Positions 1-9,437 of a stretch of 64,000 nt of DNA are shown here, in pieces; within the stretch, counting starts at the first letter, position 1, and the number at the start of each line of letters is the position of its first letter. The notes under the pieces were generated by a model. That model was not told where the DNA came from. It saw nothing but the letters and a program-made list of their open reading frames with translations, and did not search any database. The position numbers and the translations under genes were made by a program. The stretch spans positions 1 to 64,000 of the IMG/VR virus record IMGVR_UViG_3300044712_000499; one strand, given 5' to 3'. Source of the DNA: a virus.

Positions 1-363
1 GTAGTAGTAAGTGATGGCATCGTCAAGCCCGCTAACGCCATACTCATTTACAAATCCTACATTTAAGTTATCATATCCTACTACCATTGAAGTAAAGGCA
101 CTGTCTTCTGCAACATCTAAGTAATAGCCTAGTGCGTTCTCACTATAATTCCAGTTAGCTGTAAACCCGCTAGAGGTTATATCTGATGCACTTATAGCTA
201 TAGGCGGGTCAGGCGCATCAAACTGATTTGTTGTGCGATCCGCATACTCGGTGTTAAGTGTGAAGGTTGCGGTTACACCACTTATTTCTTCAATAAGTAT
301 GTGCAACTCATCGCCATCCGACATCCAAAAGTTGCTCGATCTGAAGCAGTTAGCCTTCTTCAT
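1..363 (-). CDS. Virion protein with fibronectin type III-like domain (partial)
   Basis: This is the first 121 codons of a gene that runs off the left edge of the window. The start ATG at 363 lies 9 bases beyond the stop of the upstream small virion gene. About 30 residues of uncertain fold are followed by a proline-rich linker (PDPPIAISASDIT) and a beta-rich segment containing FTANW, YYLDVAEDSAF and VNEYGVSG, which is the pattern of a fibronectin type III domain. Such domains decorate phage tails and capsids and often bind surface glycans. Its place at the end of the structural operon fits a tail or fibre accessory protein. The fold is inferred from pattern only. Confidence 0.6.
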   Translation of the reverse strand, partial: MKKANCFRSSNFWMSDGDELHILIEEISGVTATFTLNTEYADRTTNQFDAPDPPIAISASDITSSGFTANWNYSENALGYYLDVAEDSAFTSMVVGYDNLNVGFVNEYGVSGLDDAITYYY

Positions 364-372
364 AAAAAAAGA

Positions 373-804
373 TTAAGCCTGTGATACCTTAATAAGTCCG
401 CTTGCGTTCCACTGAATAGTAAAAGTACCTCCTGTAACTGGATAATCAGCAGGAAGTTCGTAGATAGCCCTGATTTTAAATGGAGCTACTGCATTATAAA
501 CCACAACAAACCTTGCTGTCGCTGTTATGGTAGTGAACGCACTATTCACTGCATCTATAGCTGCGTCAGTTCCCGTATATCCTGTGGACTCTACACCCCA
601 TGCGTAGCGAGTAAGCGTTGCCCCTCCTGCCACATACGACCCACTTGCGGCTATCTCAAAAGCAGATACGTCAGTCCAGTTAACGTGAGTGCCTGCTACA
701 TATTGACCCACAAAGGTATTCTTCAACAGACCAACCTTCCATGTCTCAGCTAACCATGCGTCAACCTGTTCTTTTTTAACCTCTCTTGGAATTACACTTG
801 CCAT
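373..804 (-). CDS. Small virion protein, tail-fibre-associated type
   Basis: The 143-residue protein is beta-rich, with many Thr, Ala, Val and Gly residues and few Cys or charged clusters, as usual for small capsid or tail accessory proteins. It lies in the structural operon between the giant tail protein and the fibronectin-like protein. Its composition and pattern (alternating Ala/Val strands, a central AWGVEST, a C-terminal strand before the end) resemble the plus-strand protein at 61670-62104, so the two may be distant relatives. No catalytic motif is visible. The exact position in the virion is unknown. Confidence 0.55.
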   Translation of the reverse strand: MASVIPREVKKEQVDAWLAETWKVGLLKNTFVGQYVAGTHVNWTDVSAFEIAASGSYVAGGATLTRYAWGVESTGYTGTDAAIDAVNSAFTTITATARFVVVYNAVAPFKIRAIYELPADYPVTGGTFTIQWNASGLIKVSQA

Positions 805-815
805 TTCTTATTGTA

Positions 816-3800
816 TTAAATTGAATTACCTGCAAAATATATTGTTATTACGTCTGCTACATCTAAAACTGTACCAGGAGTCAATGCTAATGCTGTCTGA
901 ACCTCATAGTCCCCTAGATTATCAACGACGCCAAAAGCATTTCTCGCTGTAAAGTTACCATTTCCTTTGTAAACCCCATTTACGATAGCTCTCCAATAGC
1001 ATGTAAAGTAAGTACCTGAACTTTGGGTGGCGATGTCAAAAGTAGCTGTGAGGTTGATTATGTTAGTAGCATCAAGCACAACTCCAACCCTGTACCTTCC
1101 TATGTGCCAATCTAGTCCTGTGATATCACTTGTGCTTATAGTGAGCGTTGGTGGAACTACCGCAGGAACGGCTTGGTGTGTCACGTTCATACTAAAGGTA
1201 TCTCCATACTCATTCAGAAAGACTATCGGTGTGCCTGATAATTCAGCCCCTAAGTTCTCTGCTGTAGGGTATAAAGCACATGTCTCGCCATTGACAATAT
1301 AATGACCTCTGGTCAAATCGTTTCCACCGCTATCAAGTATTGTTATCCACGATGGAAATGAAACTACTCTACACTGTGAAGACGCTCCCGTATCGACTGT
1401 AAATGGTCTGTCATTAGCTGCTCCAAACTGAGATGCTAACCACGTCTCTGCCGGAGTACTAGGATAAGCATAAGTAACTAATATCGTTGGAGGCAGTAAA
1501 GTATAAGTTAAGTTTAAGAGACTTGGCAGTGCAGTTACATTAGTCGGTGGTGTTACACCTGTTCTGTAAGCAGATAAATAGACATAGACCCAATAGCCCG
1601 AAGGAACTGTTGTTGCTAAGTTGCTTATCGTTAGCGGGGTAATAACTGTTTCATTGGTACTTACATCATTATTTCCAACTGTAGAAATCACTGTGCCGTA
1701 CTGACTATCTCTTATCTCTATGGTAGCAAACACCATAAAGGCAGTTGCGTCAGTGATATCTTTATGGTCGCAAGTGAAATTAATATCAACTTGTGTTGAA
1801 CCAGGAAGACAAGTGCCATTACCTGCTACGTCTTGGAGTGCGTTATTTGGATTACTGTCGCCTCCCAAAGACTGAATCCTTACCGTAGGATTACTTGTAG
1901 AAGCATTTCTTTCTAGAGAGACAGCCTTATTAGGAGACCCTGCGTAAGCAAATCCCATAAAGTAACACTGAGCATAAGCCCCTATATGTCTTGTAAGAGG
2001 ATAGACGCCTATTTGCATCCCATCATAAAGGACAGTATTAGCTCCTACTTGCTGACCATTAGACTTATCATAAAAATAGAGTGCATCAAGTCCTGATGGT
2101 GGGGTATTATCTCCTGTTCCGCTATTATAAGTAAGAGTGTAAACGTAATATGCACTTATAGGGCTACAATCAACTGTGATGATTTCTTCGTAAGCCGATC
2201 CGTACTCGTCAGCGTTCCATGCAAGAGCCGTAGGTAATAAGCTAATAAAAGGCGTGTCTATCGTTGGCCCAAACTGACTCATCTGTAATGTGAGTAGTGG
2301 CATCTCTACTGTGCAGTCTACAACTATGGTGGGCGCAAGTAACTCATAAGTCAACTCCACCTCATCAGAGAAAGCTATAACATCCGGTGGTGTCTCTATG
2401 TCGAATATGGCAAATCTTGTATCTTCATCGAAACTAAATCCTATGCCGTTCTCGAAACCCCAAAGCACCCAATAGTCCAACTCTAACATCACGTTATATC
2501 CATCTGCGGGTGTTTGAGTGAAGTCAGCAAAGGTTATCCACCTGTTACTTGGCTCATGGAAAGCTATGGTCTCATCATTCTCCTCATTAACAAGGTCTCT
2601 GAAGATAACCCATAGGCAGTCGTATCTTTCATCCCACACGGTCATTACAGTGGTATATGCTCTGCCCGATAGGGCAAGTGCCTCTGCTTTGGCTCTGAAG
2701 TAGGTCTCCATCTTGTAGTCACCATTGCCATAAGCATCTTCAAACCTACCACTTACAGGGAATATGCCATTGGACGAATCCCGCCAAAGGACTCCATTAA
2801 AGATATCAAACCCGTAAATGAACTTATTATTCTTAGTTACTGATTCTATCCACTGTGTACCAAAGTTATTTTCAGGATAACGAACAGAGCCTAAGACCCT
2901 ATCACTTGACGCTGTTGTTAATTGACCATTGGTATCGGTATATTCTTGTCTTCCTATAAGGATAGAAGCACTTTTCTTCTCCATGTAGACCTTTAGCGTG
3001 TTACCCACTTCCATTATGGCCTGTATAGAACCGTAAATGTCGTTTATCTCTTTATAGTTATCGCCTTCAAAGGTCGTTAGTCCGTTTATGCCTGTGTTCT
3101 GTAGGTACTGATTAGAGAATCTAATTATATTAAGTGTCCTTTGGTTAAAGGCAGTCTCTACCCCAGGTCTTCCCTGATCGTACATATCGCTCTCAAAGAA
3201 ATCAGAGTACCATTGTGACTCCATAAAGAACCCTGTGGTCGTTGCTATGGGCTTCGATGGTGTTCGGATGATGTGATACACGTCCCCGTTGGAGAAAGTG
3301 CCTGTAGCAGCCAGAGATAAGTCCAAATCCTGATTCTGAGATGAACCTCCATGTACGAGATTGCCACCAGAGTCTTCTATGATAGGAAATAATTCTCCAA
3401 ACTCGTAATATATTGTTTTGACATCGGTTTTCCTTGGAGTGTATATCTCTACTATAGTATTTGCGCCTACGTTTATTGTTGCAGGATCAAAATATTGAAC
3501 ATAGAGTTTATTTGTGTCCTCGTCTAGCTTTACAATCTCATAGTCATAGACGCCATCAACTAAATCACCTAAGAGAGGCCCTGCTGTTAACTCGGTAATA
3601 AATCTTACTCTATCACCCTTTGTCCACTGATAAGGCTTTATGTTTGACTGAGGATATTCATTCCATGATCCGTCTGTTGGTGCTGTAAGTGTTTGTAGGG
3701 GAGTAATGTCTATGGTCGTCCATGGACTAGCCCCCGTAACAGCACTAACGGTATATTGAACGAACTCTGAGCATAGTGCATTGCCCGCATAACCCCATCT

Positions 3801-5693
3801 CCACCACTTAGCATAATCAGGAGGTGCGTGTTCTATCTGCCAATTAACATTCCACTTGGCAGATGTATCTGCTAAAGGAGATAGTTCATTGAACATAGGG
3901 ATATAAACAGTAGTACCATTTATACTATAGCCAGCACCGTCAATATTTTCTTTGGAGGTCTGAGCATCGCAACGTCTCAGTGCCTTATCATAGTAAAAAA
4001 GACACATAGGATGCCATGCCCCTGTCTTAAATCCCCTGTACTTAGTTAAAGAGTTCGATATCGCTCCTGTTGTAGTGTAGAAGATAGACTCAGATACAAG
4101 AAGATAGGTGTAGTTCTGCGTCATCACCACCGTTGCTCCACTAGCCTGTACTGAGAAGTTTGGATATCCCGCCCCTAGTACGTTGTAGATAAAAGTAGCT
4201 ATGCCATTAGCGAGTGCATCATCACTAACCACATCGGAAACTGTAAGCACATGACTATATTTGGTTCCATTAAGTGTTATCGAGTACTCATTTCCTAGTA
4301 CAACACCCACAATAAAGGTAGGTGCAAGGTCTATCACAGTCTGATAACTATAGCCATCTGCTAAGGGGATGATTGATCTCGTAACATCACCACTCAATAC
4401 ATTATCTCTTAAAACGGTATCTTGTACGCCTTCTTCTGTTATCGGAATTAACTCAGGGGTTAAGGTAACGTCTATCTTATCTTTGTCGAGATTATCGAAT
4501 CCTTCTGTAACCCCGCCATAGGTCAGAATATTCTTATTAATAAGTTCTTGTGCCTGTGCCCATCTTGGTACTGAGTCAAACTGCTCTTCAAAGAGTTCTT
4601 TCTCTAGTACTACATAAGCAGAATCAGTATTGTAGAAGTTAAAAGTATAATCTCTATCGTCTAGTGTTGATTGCTCTTGGCGGTTGATGATCTTTGCCCG
4701 CTTCCAGTCCATACCAACCTCCCTAAAAGCTATCTCTACCTCTTTAATCAATGCCGGAGAGTGGAGTTGAATCTGTACCTTAATATAATTATTGGTTATC
4801 GAAGCATCAACTATCTCCCCGTTATACACCTCTGAGTTCTGAGGAAGGGTTACGTCTGAGTAGTTTGAAAACTTGGAATAGCTATCGTCAAAGTACTTAT
4901 ACCTATGGGTAAACTGAAATACTTTCTGTGCTACGTTGTTTGCTGATCTCGAAGTATCACTCCCATAAGAACAAATAGGTCTATATAGAGGTATATGCTT
5001 GATGGTGTTGAACGCATAACGGAACTCACTGTCAAAGTTAATGTCCGAGTAGTCCTGATAGCAGTCTCCAACCCTATGCCACAGAGATGTGTTTGTACAT
5101 GGTGTTTGGTTGATAGCTACGTTCCCCGTTGCAGAGAATAACCCGCCAAAGTACTTAACTTTATTTCCTAGTACATAAGTAGAGAGGGGATCATAATCTA
5201 AGTAGTCTGTGTAGTTCTTTGCCATGACTACATCTATCATCTTTGGCTCGCTCACTCTTGGATTAAAGAATAGCCAATCACCAAGTATGTTGCAGTCCTT
5301 AACTACGTAGTTAGGATTAATCCCGAAATAATTTTTTGGATCGTCAAAAATAAGTTCTATGGTCTCTGTGTCCTCATTAAACTTGAGTAGCTTATTGTCG
5401 TACTCGTAATCTCCACTCGAAGTTGTGTCAAAAGGTTGCGAGAAGACAAAGAAATAAATACACCTATTAAGTCTGTCATAAGTACTTCCACCTACACGGT
5501 AAACATTAGATAGGCTTAGTTCGTACTTTGCGAGGTGGTTGCCCTTCATGTTCTCTATGATACCAACAGAACCATCGTGGCTAACCTGGATATGCCATCT
5601 TACTTGACTATCTCCAACGCCCATATACTCATAGGCGTCATCATAATTAAGGCCACTGTTAGGGAAGTTAATCTCGCTTTTTATATTGCTCAT
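816..5693 (-). CDS. Giant tail protein with P22 gp10-like (stabilisation/hub) features and C-terminal Ig-like domains
   Basis: The 1625-residue protein is the largest in the window. The N-terminal half has features recalled from gp10-like tail stabilisation proteins of Bacteroidota phages: ILGDWLFFNPRVSEPKMIDV near residues 135-155 and FQFTHRYKYFDDSYSKFSN near 265-285. The C-terminal 600 residues contain repeated beta-sandwich units marked by SQFG (SQFGPTIDTPF, then SQFGAANDRPF), and one unit (PSWITILDSGG ... EYGDTFSMNVTHQ) resembles BACON or other Ig-like glycan-binding domains. It follows three adaptor genes, as expected for a protein that closes the head-tail connector and reaches the cell surface. 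It may combine hub and receptor-binding roles. Confidence 0.65.
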   Translation of the reverse strand: MSNIKSEINFPNSGLNYDDAYEYMGVGDSQVRWHIQVSHDGSVGIIENMKGNHLAKYELSLSNVYRVGGSTYDRLNRCIYFFVFSQPFDTTSSGDYEYDNKLLKFNEDTETIELIFDDPKNYFGINPNYVVKDCNILGDWLFFNPRVSEPKMIDVVMAKNYTDYLDYDPLSTYVLGNKVKYFGGLFSATGNVAINQTPCTNTSLWHRVGDCYQDYSDINFDSEFRYAFNTIKHIPLYRPICSYGSDTSRSANNVAQKVFQFTHRYKYFDDSYSKFSNYSDVTLPQNSEVYNGEIVDASITNNYIKVQIQLHSPALIKEVEIAFREVGMDWKRAKIINRQEQSTLDDRDYTFNFYNTDSAYVVLEKELFEEQFDSVPRWAQAQELINKNILTYGGVTEGFDNLDKDKIDVTLTPELIPITEEGVQDTVLRDNVLSGDVTRSIIPLADGYSYQTVIDLAPTFIVGVVLGNEYSITLNGTKYSHVLTVSDVVSDDALANGIATFIYNVLGAGYPNFSVQASGATVVMTQNYTYLLVSESIFYTTTGAISNSLTKYRGFKTGAWHPMCLFYYDKALRRCDAQTSKENIDGAGYSINGTTVYIPMFNELSPLADTSAKWNVNWQIEHAPPDYAKWWRWGYAGNALCSEFVQYTVSAVTGASPWTTIDITPLQTLTAPTDGSWNEYPQSNIKPYQWTKGDRVRFITELTAGPLLGDLVDGVYDYEIVKLDEDTNKLYVQYFDPATINVGANTIVEIYTPRKTDVKTIYYEFGELFPIIEDSGGNLVHGGSSQNQDLDLSLAATGTFSNGDVYHIIRTPSKPIATTTGFFMESQWYSDFFESDMYDQGRPGVETAFNQRTLNIIRFSNQYLQNTGINGLTTFEGDNYKEINDIYGSIQAIMEVGNTLKVYMEKKSASILIGRQEYTDTNGQLTTASSDRVLGSVRYPENNFGTQWIESVTKNNKFIYGFDIFNGVLWRDSSNGIFPVSGRFEDAYGNGDYKMETYFRAKAEALALSGRAYTTVMTVWDERYDCLWVIFRDLVNEENDETIAFHEPSNRWITFADFTQTPADGYNVMLELDYWVLWGFENGIGFSFDEDTRFAIFDIETPPDVIAFSDEVELTYELLAPTIVVDCTVEMPLLTLQMSQFGPTIDTPFISLLPTALAWNADEYGSAYEEIITVDCSPISAYYVYTLTYNSGTGDNTPPSGLDALYFYDKSNGQQVGANTVLYDGMQIGVYPLTRHIGAYAQCYFMGFAYAGSPNKAVSLERNASTSNPTVRIQSLGGDSNPNNALQDVAGNGTCLPGSTQVDINFTCDHKDITDATAFMVFATIEIRDSQYGTVISTVGNNDVSTNETVITPLTISNLATTVPSGYWVYVYLSAYRTGVTPPTNVTALPSLLNLTYTLLPPTILVTYAYPSTPAETWLASQFGAANDRPFTVDTGASSQCRVVSFPSWITILDSGGNDLTRGHYIVNGETCALYPTAENLGAELSGTPIVFLNEYGDTFSMNVTHQAVPAVVPPTLTISTSDITGLDWHIGRYRVGVVLDATNIINLTATFDIATQSSGTYFTCYWRAIVNGVYKGNGNFTARNAFGVVDNLGDYEVQTALALTPGTVLDVADVITIYFAGNSI

Positions 5694-5696
5694 ATC

Positions 5697-6416
5697 CTAT
5701 CTCTTTGCGGACTGATTCGTAGTCCCCCAAATAATATCGTATAATTGACTTGTAGTAAGTTTATTCAGATAGCCTCTTAACTGTAGGCGGGCATTGGTGT
5801 AATCCTGTTTCAAAGACTCTCTCTCCCTTATCTTGTCCGTAAGCCAAAAGGATTCCTGCCACTTCAAATAGGTGTCTACAACCGGAGTTAAGATGATAGG
5901 TACATAGGTAGTCCCACTTAAGTTAATGCCTGAACTAACATACTTCAACAGTACTGTATCGCTTACTATACCATCACAGAATATCCTTCTTGCTTTCCAG
6001 TCTAGCATGTAGTAGTACTCGTTTACTGCACCTCTGGCGGCAAGAGTATCTGTTACGTTGTCCTTTAGTGCGACTCCCTCTCCAAATGTATCGTCATGTC
6101 CTTCTACGCCTCCTGTGGTGGTAGTTGTATTGACCATATCGGCTCTCTCGGTGAATGACCACCACTCTCCGTTCTTAGCCACGCAAATGTCCTTAAACCC
6201 ATAGTCTAGCATGTCCGTTGGCATCTCCACTATACCGAGTGAACTAACGGCTACCTTCTCACTTCTGAACTGCCTAGAGTCATAAGTCATAAACTCTCTC
6301 AAACAATCTGTCGCATGTGTGAGGTATAAAATATAGTCCTCTTGTGGGCGTTTATATTTGAGAAGGAAATCTGTGGTCAGACCCTCTATGTCTCGTAAAG
6401 CTATTGAATCAGCCAT
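5697..6416 (-). CDS. Head-tail adaptor / ring protein
   Basis: The protein has 239 residues. Its N-terminal region (FLLKYKRPQEDYILYLTHAT, then DCLREF) resembles conserved virion proteins of Bacteroidota phages that sit next to the tail hub. The middle is beta-rich and the C-terminal 60 residues are helical and charged. The start overlaps the stop of the upstream adaptor gene by 8 bases and the stop lies 3 bases before the giant tail gene, so the genes look translationally coupled. The role as a connector ring is inferred from order and size. Confidence 0.55.
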   Translation of the reverse strand: MADSIALRDIEGLTTDFLLKYKRPQEDYILYLTHATDCLREFMTYDSRQFRSEKVAVSSLGIVEMPTDMLDYGFKDICVAKNGEWWSFTERADMVNTTTTTGGVEGHDDTFGEGVALKDNVTDTLAARGAVNEYYYMLDWKARRIFCDGIVSDTVLLKYVSSGINLSGTTYVPIILTPVVDTYLKWQESFWLTDKIRERESLKQDYTNARLQLRGYLNKLTTSQLYDIIWGTTNQSAKR

Positions 6417-7044
6417 TTGCTACTTGTTTTTCTGCGTTATCATCCTTCAAATCCACTGGCTGAATTACGCCTAAGATTTTAAGCACTCTATCTTCAAACT
6501 CACCCGACTCTTTATTCAGTGATTCAGGGATTAAAACTTCATCTGTATCTAGGTAGACACTAAATGGGATTATGACATCCATACGCACCCCTGATGTAAG
6601 TACTGCACCACTCATATTGTAGTATTCAACTCTGGTGGGCGTCACCACATATCCTATTTTGGTAGTCACTGCATCCACATTAGAACCGTTCTGCACGAAG
6701 TCCATCTCCCTCTGATCCATTGGAAAGAATGTGAAAGCACCTTGCACCGGAGTAGAGACCCTGCGAATACCAGAACTTTTATCTTTAAAAACCACATACT
6801 GAGCAGGTACATTGGTGTAGTAAAGTCCTGTGGTGGCTTCCGAGATAACAGTCAGTGCAGTTGTGTATCCATAAGGCTTGGTGAAACGCTGTAGTGCCAA
6901 AGGATTCTCATAGAATACCTCTTGGTACATCTCAATCAGCACTCTCTCTATGGCGGCATCAAGCAGGCGAAAATGGTACTTCCCACTCTTATCATATTTG
7001 GGTAGCAGATTAAAGATTAAGCTCCGTATCTCCTTTTTTAACAT
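6409..7044 (-). CDS. Head-tail adaptor / ring protein
   Basis: The 211-residue protein has a helical N-terminal region (LIFNLLPKYDKSGKYHFRLLDAAIERVL) followed by a beta-rich core and a charged tail. It is the middle of three consecutive adaptor-type genes between the capsid and tail genes, and it overlaps the next gene by 8 bases. No enzymatic motif is visible. Function follows from position; which ring of the connector it forms cannot be told from sequence alone. Confidence 0.5.
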   Translation of the reverse strand: MLKKEIRSLIFNLLPKYDKSGKYHFRLLDAAIERVLIEMYQEVFYENPLALQRFTKPYGYTTALTVISEATTGLYYTNVPAQYVVFKDKSSGIRRVSTPVQGAFTFFPMDQREMDFVQNGSNVDAVTTKIGYVVTPTRVEYYNMSGAVLTSGVRMDVIIPFSVYLDTDEVLIPESLNKESGEFEDRVLKILGVIQPVDLKDDNAEKQVANG

Positions 7045-7046
7045 TG

Positions 7047-7808
7047 TTATTCGTTTTTAGTTTCCTCTGCCACGCCACTCTGTATAAGCAGTTCATCGGG
7101 TAACTGTACTCCCGCCTTCTTAAGCATCTTGGCAAGTAGAAGCGGTATGTCCGAGTTATCCCAAAGCATATCTACAGTAAGACTTGTAACGGTCACTCCT
7201 GTACCTCCTGCTGTACCATCTCTATACGTATATCCGGTTCCAATACTTTGCGGGGTTGTTGACTCAGGCAAGAACGTCTCTATCGTGGTAATATTGTTCT
7301 GGTAATAGTCTAGATATGGAGTACTAATAGTCCTAAAGTAGTCTATATAGACAGTCGTTAGCGTGGTTGGCTTAACCCTCATCTGAATATCATAGGTGGC
7401 ACTTATCCCTCCTATAGTAGCTGTAGGATATGTCTCACTAGCCATGGTCAGGAAGTCCTCTTCCCTAACAGCATCCTCATAAGTAGTAACAAGATCAACT
7501 CGTCTTGTAAGACCCGCAGTATTAACGACTCTTGGTTTGCCTATCAGGTAGTAGTAGTTCGCTGGCAGGTTTCCCACCCTAGCATCCCCGCTTAAGCTAA
7601 GACTAATCGCATAGTTAAGTGTTTTAAAATAGGCAAGGTCGTCCGTACTCTGCGTGTTAGTCTCAAAAGCATCAATATAGTCGTCATACAACTCTTGGTT
7701 ACAAACCCTTAAGTTACGGTTAAATTCATCTATATCTACCGTATGCCCCCTAGAGTCTGCCCTTATCGCATCAAGAAATATTTGGTAGAAATCCTTTGTG
7801 TAAATCAT
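7047..7808 (-). CDS. Head-tail adaptor / structural protein
   Basis: The 253-residue protein has an N-terminal helical segment (FYQIFLDAIRADSRG, FNRNLRVCNQELYDDYIDAFE) and a beta-rich remainder. Bacteroidota phages commonly carry a protein of this size and layout just before the tail tubular genes. A TATCTTTG box lies 16-23 bases upstream of the start and a terminator lies further up, so the gene opens a transcription unit with the next two adaptors and the tail gene. Confidence 0.5.
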   Translation of the reverse strand: MIYTKDFYQIFLDAIRADSRGHTVDIDEFNRNLRVCNQELYDDYIDAFETNTQSTDDLAYFKTLNYAISLSLSGDARVGNLPANYYYLIGKPRVVNTAGLTRRVDLVTTYEDAVREEDFLTMASETYPTATIGGISATYDIQMRVKPTTLTTVYIDYFRTISTPYLDYYQNNITTIETFLPESTTPQSIGTGYTYRDGTAGGTGVTVTSLTVDMLWDNSDIPLLLAKMLKKAGVQLPDELLIQSGVAEETKNE

Positions 7809-7823
7809 TTCTCAGAATTTGTA

Positions 7824-7831
7824 CAAAGATA
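7824..7831 (-). promoter_or_regulatory. Promoter -7 box (TATCTTTG) for the adaptor-tail operon
   Basis: TATCTTTG on the minus strand is preceded by TAAAATAGT, an extension shared with the scaffold promoter at 12072. No clear -33 TTTG is present. Confidence 0.55.
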
Positions 7832-7862
7832 ACTATTTTAGACGAGAGCGATTTTAAACAAA

Positions 7863-7888
7863 ACTGCCCCAACCGAAGTCAGGGCAGA
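7863..7888 (-). terminator. Intrinsic terminator after the 360-residue gene
   Basis: On the minus strand CTGCCC and GGGCAG form a 6-bp stem around a 12-base loop, followed by TTTTGTTT. It lies about 80 bases beyond the stop of the upstream gene and just before the promoter of the adaptor operon, so it separates two transcription units. Confidence 0.6.
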
Positions 7889-7967
7889 AAAAACAAGAGA
7901 GGTGCTCAGAAATGAACACACTGCACGACGGCAGCTTCTTAAGTCTCTTTTAGTTTTTTAAAACCTA

Positions 7968-9050
7968 CTAATCTTGAACAAACGTACTATAAACCATTTC
8001 CTTTATCTCTTCCTTGCTTTTAAACTCTACCTTTTGATCCATCATCCTTGCAAGCCAAAAGAACTGCTTACTATCACCTGTATTATCAAGATATTCCTTA
8101 GTAACAATATCTCTTAGTAAGTCCTGTAGCTTTGGTCGGTTTGCTGCATTATGAAGATGGTTGGCAAGATACTGTTCCTTGTGGGTAAGTTCGCCTATAG
8201 GCACTTTGCAAAGCAGTCTGTCGCCTATTTTATACTCTCCATTGGGGAGGAACTTAATCATGCCCATATCTTTCTCGGCAGAGGTAAGTAGACTCCTCAA
8301 ACGGACAGCATCAGTGACTTTAAGTTCGTCAAGGAACTCCCTAACGCCTTTAGCCATCGGGTCTCTTCTCTTCTGTCTCTCACCGGCAAGAACCTTATCT
8401 TTCAACTCTTTCCTTATAGCGTCTGGATGCTTCTTGTCTGTAGCAACACCATAAGCCTGTGCCATTACGTTAAGATGTTCTCCATCCTGTAAAACCCCGT
8501 AAAGAGCTGTCTTAAGTTCAAGTTCTGCTCTCTCCTTATCTCCTTCAAGTTTTGCCTGTAAGTTAGGATCATCAATAACGAGTTCTTTGATGCTCATCCT
8601 TCCGTTCTTACCTTCCCTTGAAAAGAGAGGACTCTTGTAGTAGATGAAGAAAGCTAGCTCAGGGTCTTTGTTAAGACTTACAACAAGATTCTCTGTAATA
8701 AACTTACTTCTCTTTCCTGTTGACTCCCAAAGTCCATTAGGTAATAGCTTTGGTGCGCCTTCGCAATACTCCCATATCTCTAGTCCTGCTTCTCCGTTTA
8801 CCCTTGCGGTAAGAGGCATAAGCAGTGGCGGTGTGGGCAATGCCATATTAGCCACCTCTTTGTCACGGTGATCAACACCCTTAGTTCTCTTTGGAAACTT
8901 AGGACGCTTAAACTTTATCTGATCACCAAAGGTCTTCTTAAGGACTTCTATTCCTTTCTTATACTCCATAGCATACTTGCGCATCGGGTGTTCTGACGCA
9001 CCATCAAGTAAGGCATTGGCTTCAATTTGTCTACTGTTGACTAAAATCAT
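7968..9050 (-). CDS. Virion-module protein of unknown function (360 aa)
   Basis: The protein is lysine-rich and mostly helical. Residues 40-55 are very basic (IKFKRPKFPKRTKG) and residues 165-260 look like charged helices. A C-terminal segment contains LLCKVPIGELTHKEQYLANHL. I do not recognise the family. It lies between the major capsid protein and the adaptors, where phages often keep decoration or head-associated proteins, but the basic charge could also mean nucleic-acid binding. It has its own TATCTTTG box and an AAAACAAGAGA leader directly before the start. Confidence 0.5.
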   Translation of the reverse strand: MILVNSRQIEANALLDGASEHPMRKYAMEYKKGIEVLKKTFGDQIKFKRPKFPKRTKGVDHRDKEVANMALPTPPLLMPLTARVNGEAGLEIWEYCEGAPKLLPNGLWESTGKRSKFITENLVVSLNKDPELAFFIYYKSPLFSREGKNGRMSIKELVIDDPNLQAKLEGDKERAELELKTALYGVLQDGEHLNVMAQAYGVATDKKHPDAIRKELKDKVLAGERQKRRDPMAKGVREFLDELKVTDAVRLRSLLTSAEKDMGMIKFLPNGEYKIGDRLLCKVPIGELTHKEQYLANHLHNAANRPKLQDLLRDIVTKEYLDNTGDSKQFFWLARMMDQKVEFKSKEEIKEMVYSTFVQD

Positions 9051-9071
9051 TTTTCTCTTGTTTTATTTTCG

Positions 9072-9079
9072 CAAAGATA
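9072..9079 (-). promoter_or_regulatory. Promoter -7 box for the 360-residue gene
   Basis: TATCTTTG on the minus strand is followed by an AAAACAAGAGA leader ending a few bases before the start at 9050. Confidence 0.6.
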
Positions 9080-9097
9080 AGAAAAAATTAATTACCG

Positions 9098-9349
9098 CTA
9101 ACCTTTATCGGTATCATCCTGCTTTTTTTCTTGTTTTTTGCAAAACTCAAAAAAAGATTTAAGGTCATCCTTTAGTAATTCAACAAACCCTAATTCCTCT
9201 ACGTGGTTATTAGATACAGAATTAATAATATCCCTACACAAAGATACAGCCATCCATGCCGCCTCCTCTTCAGGACACTTATCAAAGAAATCAATTACCT
9301 CCTCGCTAAATACGTCAAATTGTTTCTCTAAAGAATCTTTCTTTTTCAT
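9098..9349 (-). CDS. Small acidic protein of unknown function
   Basis: The protein has 83 residues counted from the methionine of MKKKDSLEKQF. An upstream in-frame start exists, but it lies inside the promoter region, and the AAAACAAGAGA leader ends right before the ATG chosen here. The sequence is acidic and helical (CPEEEAAWMAVSLCRDIIN) with a charged C-terminus. Its position directly downstream of the capsid gene suggests a virion or assembly role, with no direct support. Confidence 0.5.
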   Translation of the reverse strand: MKKKDSLEKQFDVFSEEVIDFFDKCPEEEAAWMAVSLCRDIINSVSNNHVEELGFVELLKDDLKSFFEFCKKQEKKQDDTDKG

Positions 9350-9372
9350 TTCTCTTGTTTTTAAATTATATT

Positions 9373-9380
9373 CAAAGATA
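9373..9380 (-). promoter_or_regulatory. Promoter -7 box for the small gene at 9098
   Basis: TATCTTTG on the minus strand lies just after the capsid-gene terminator and is followed by an AAAACAAGAGA leader. Confidence 0.55.
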
Positions 9381-9387
9381 AAATAAA

Positions 9388-9415
9388 AAAAGGAGATACG
9401 CAAATACCTCCTTTA
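9388..9415 (-). terminator. Intrinsic terminator after the major capsid gene
   Basis: On the minus strand AAAGGAG and CTCCTTT form a 7-bp stem around a 12-base loop and are followed by a run of T. It lies about 25 bases past the capsid stop codon. Confidence 0.75.
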
Positions 9416-9437
9416 AATAAACATAATCTATTGATTA

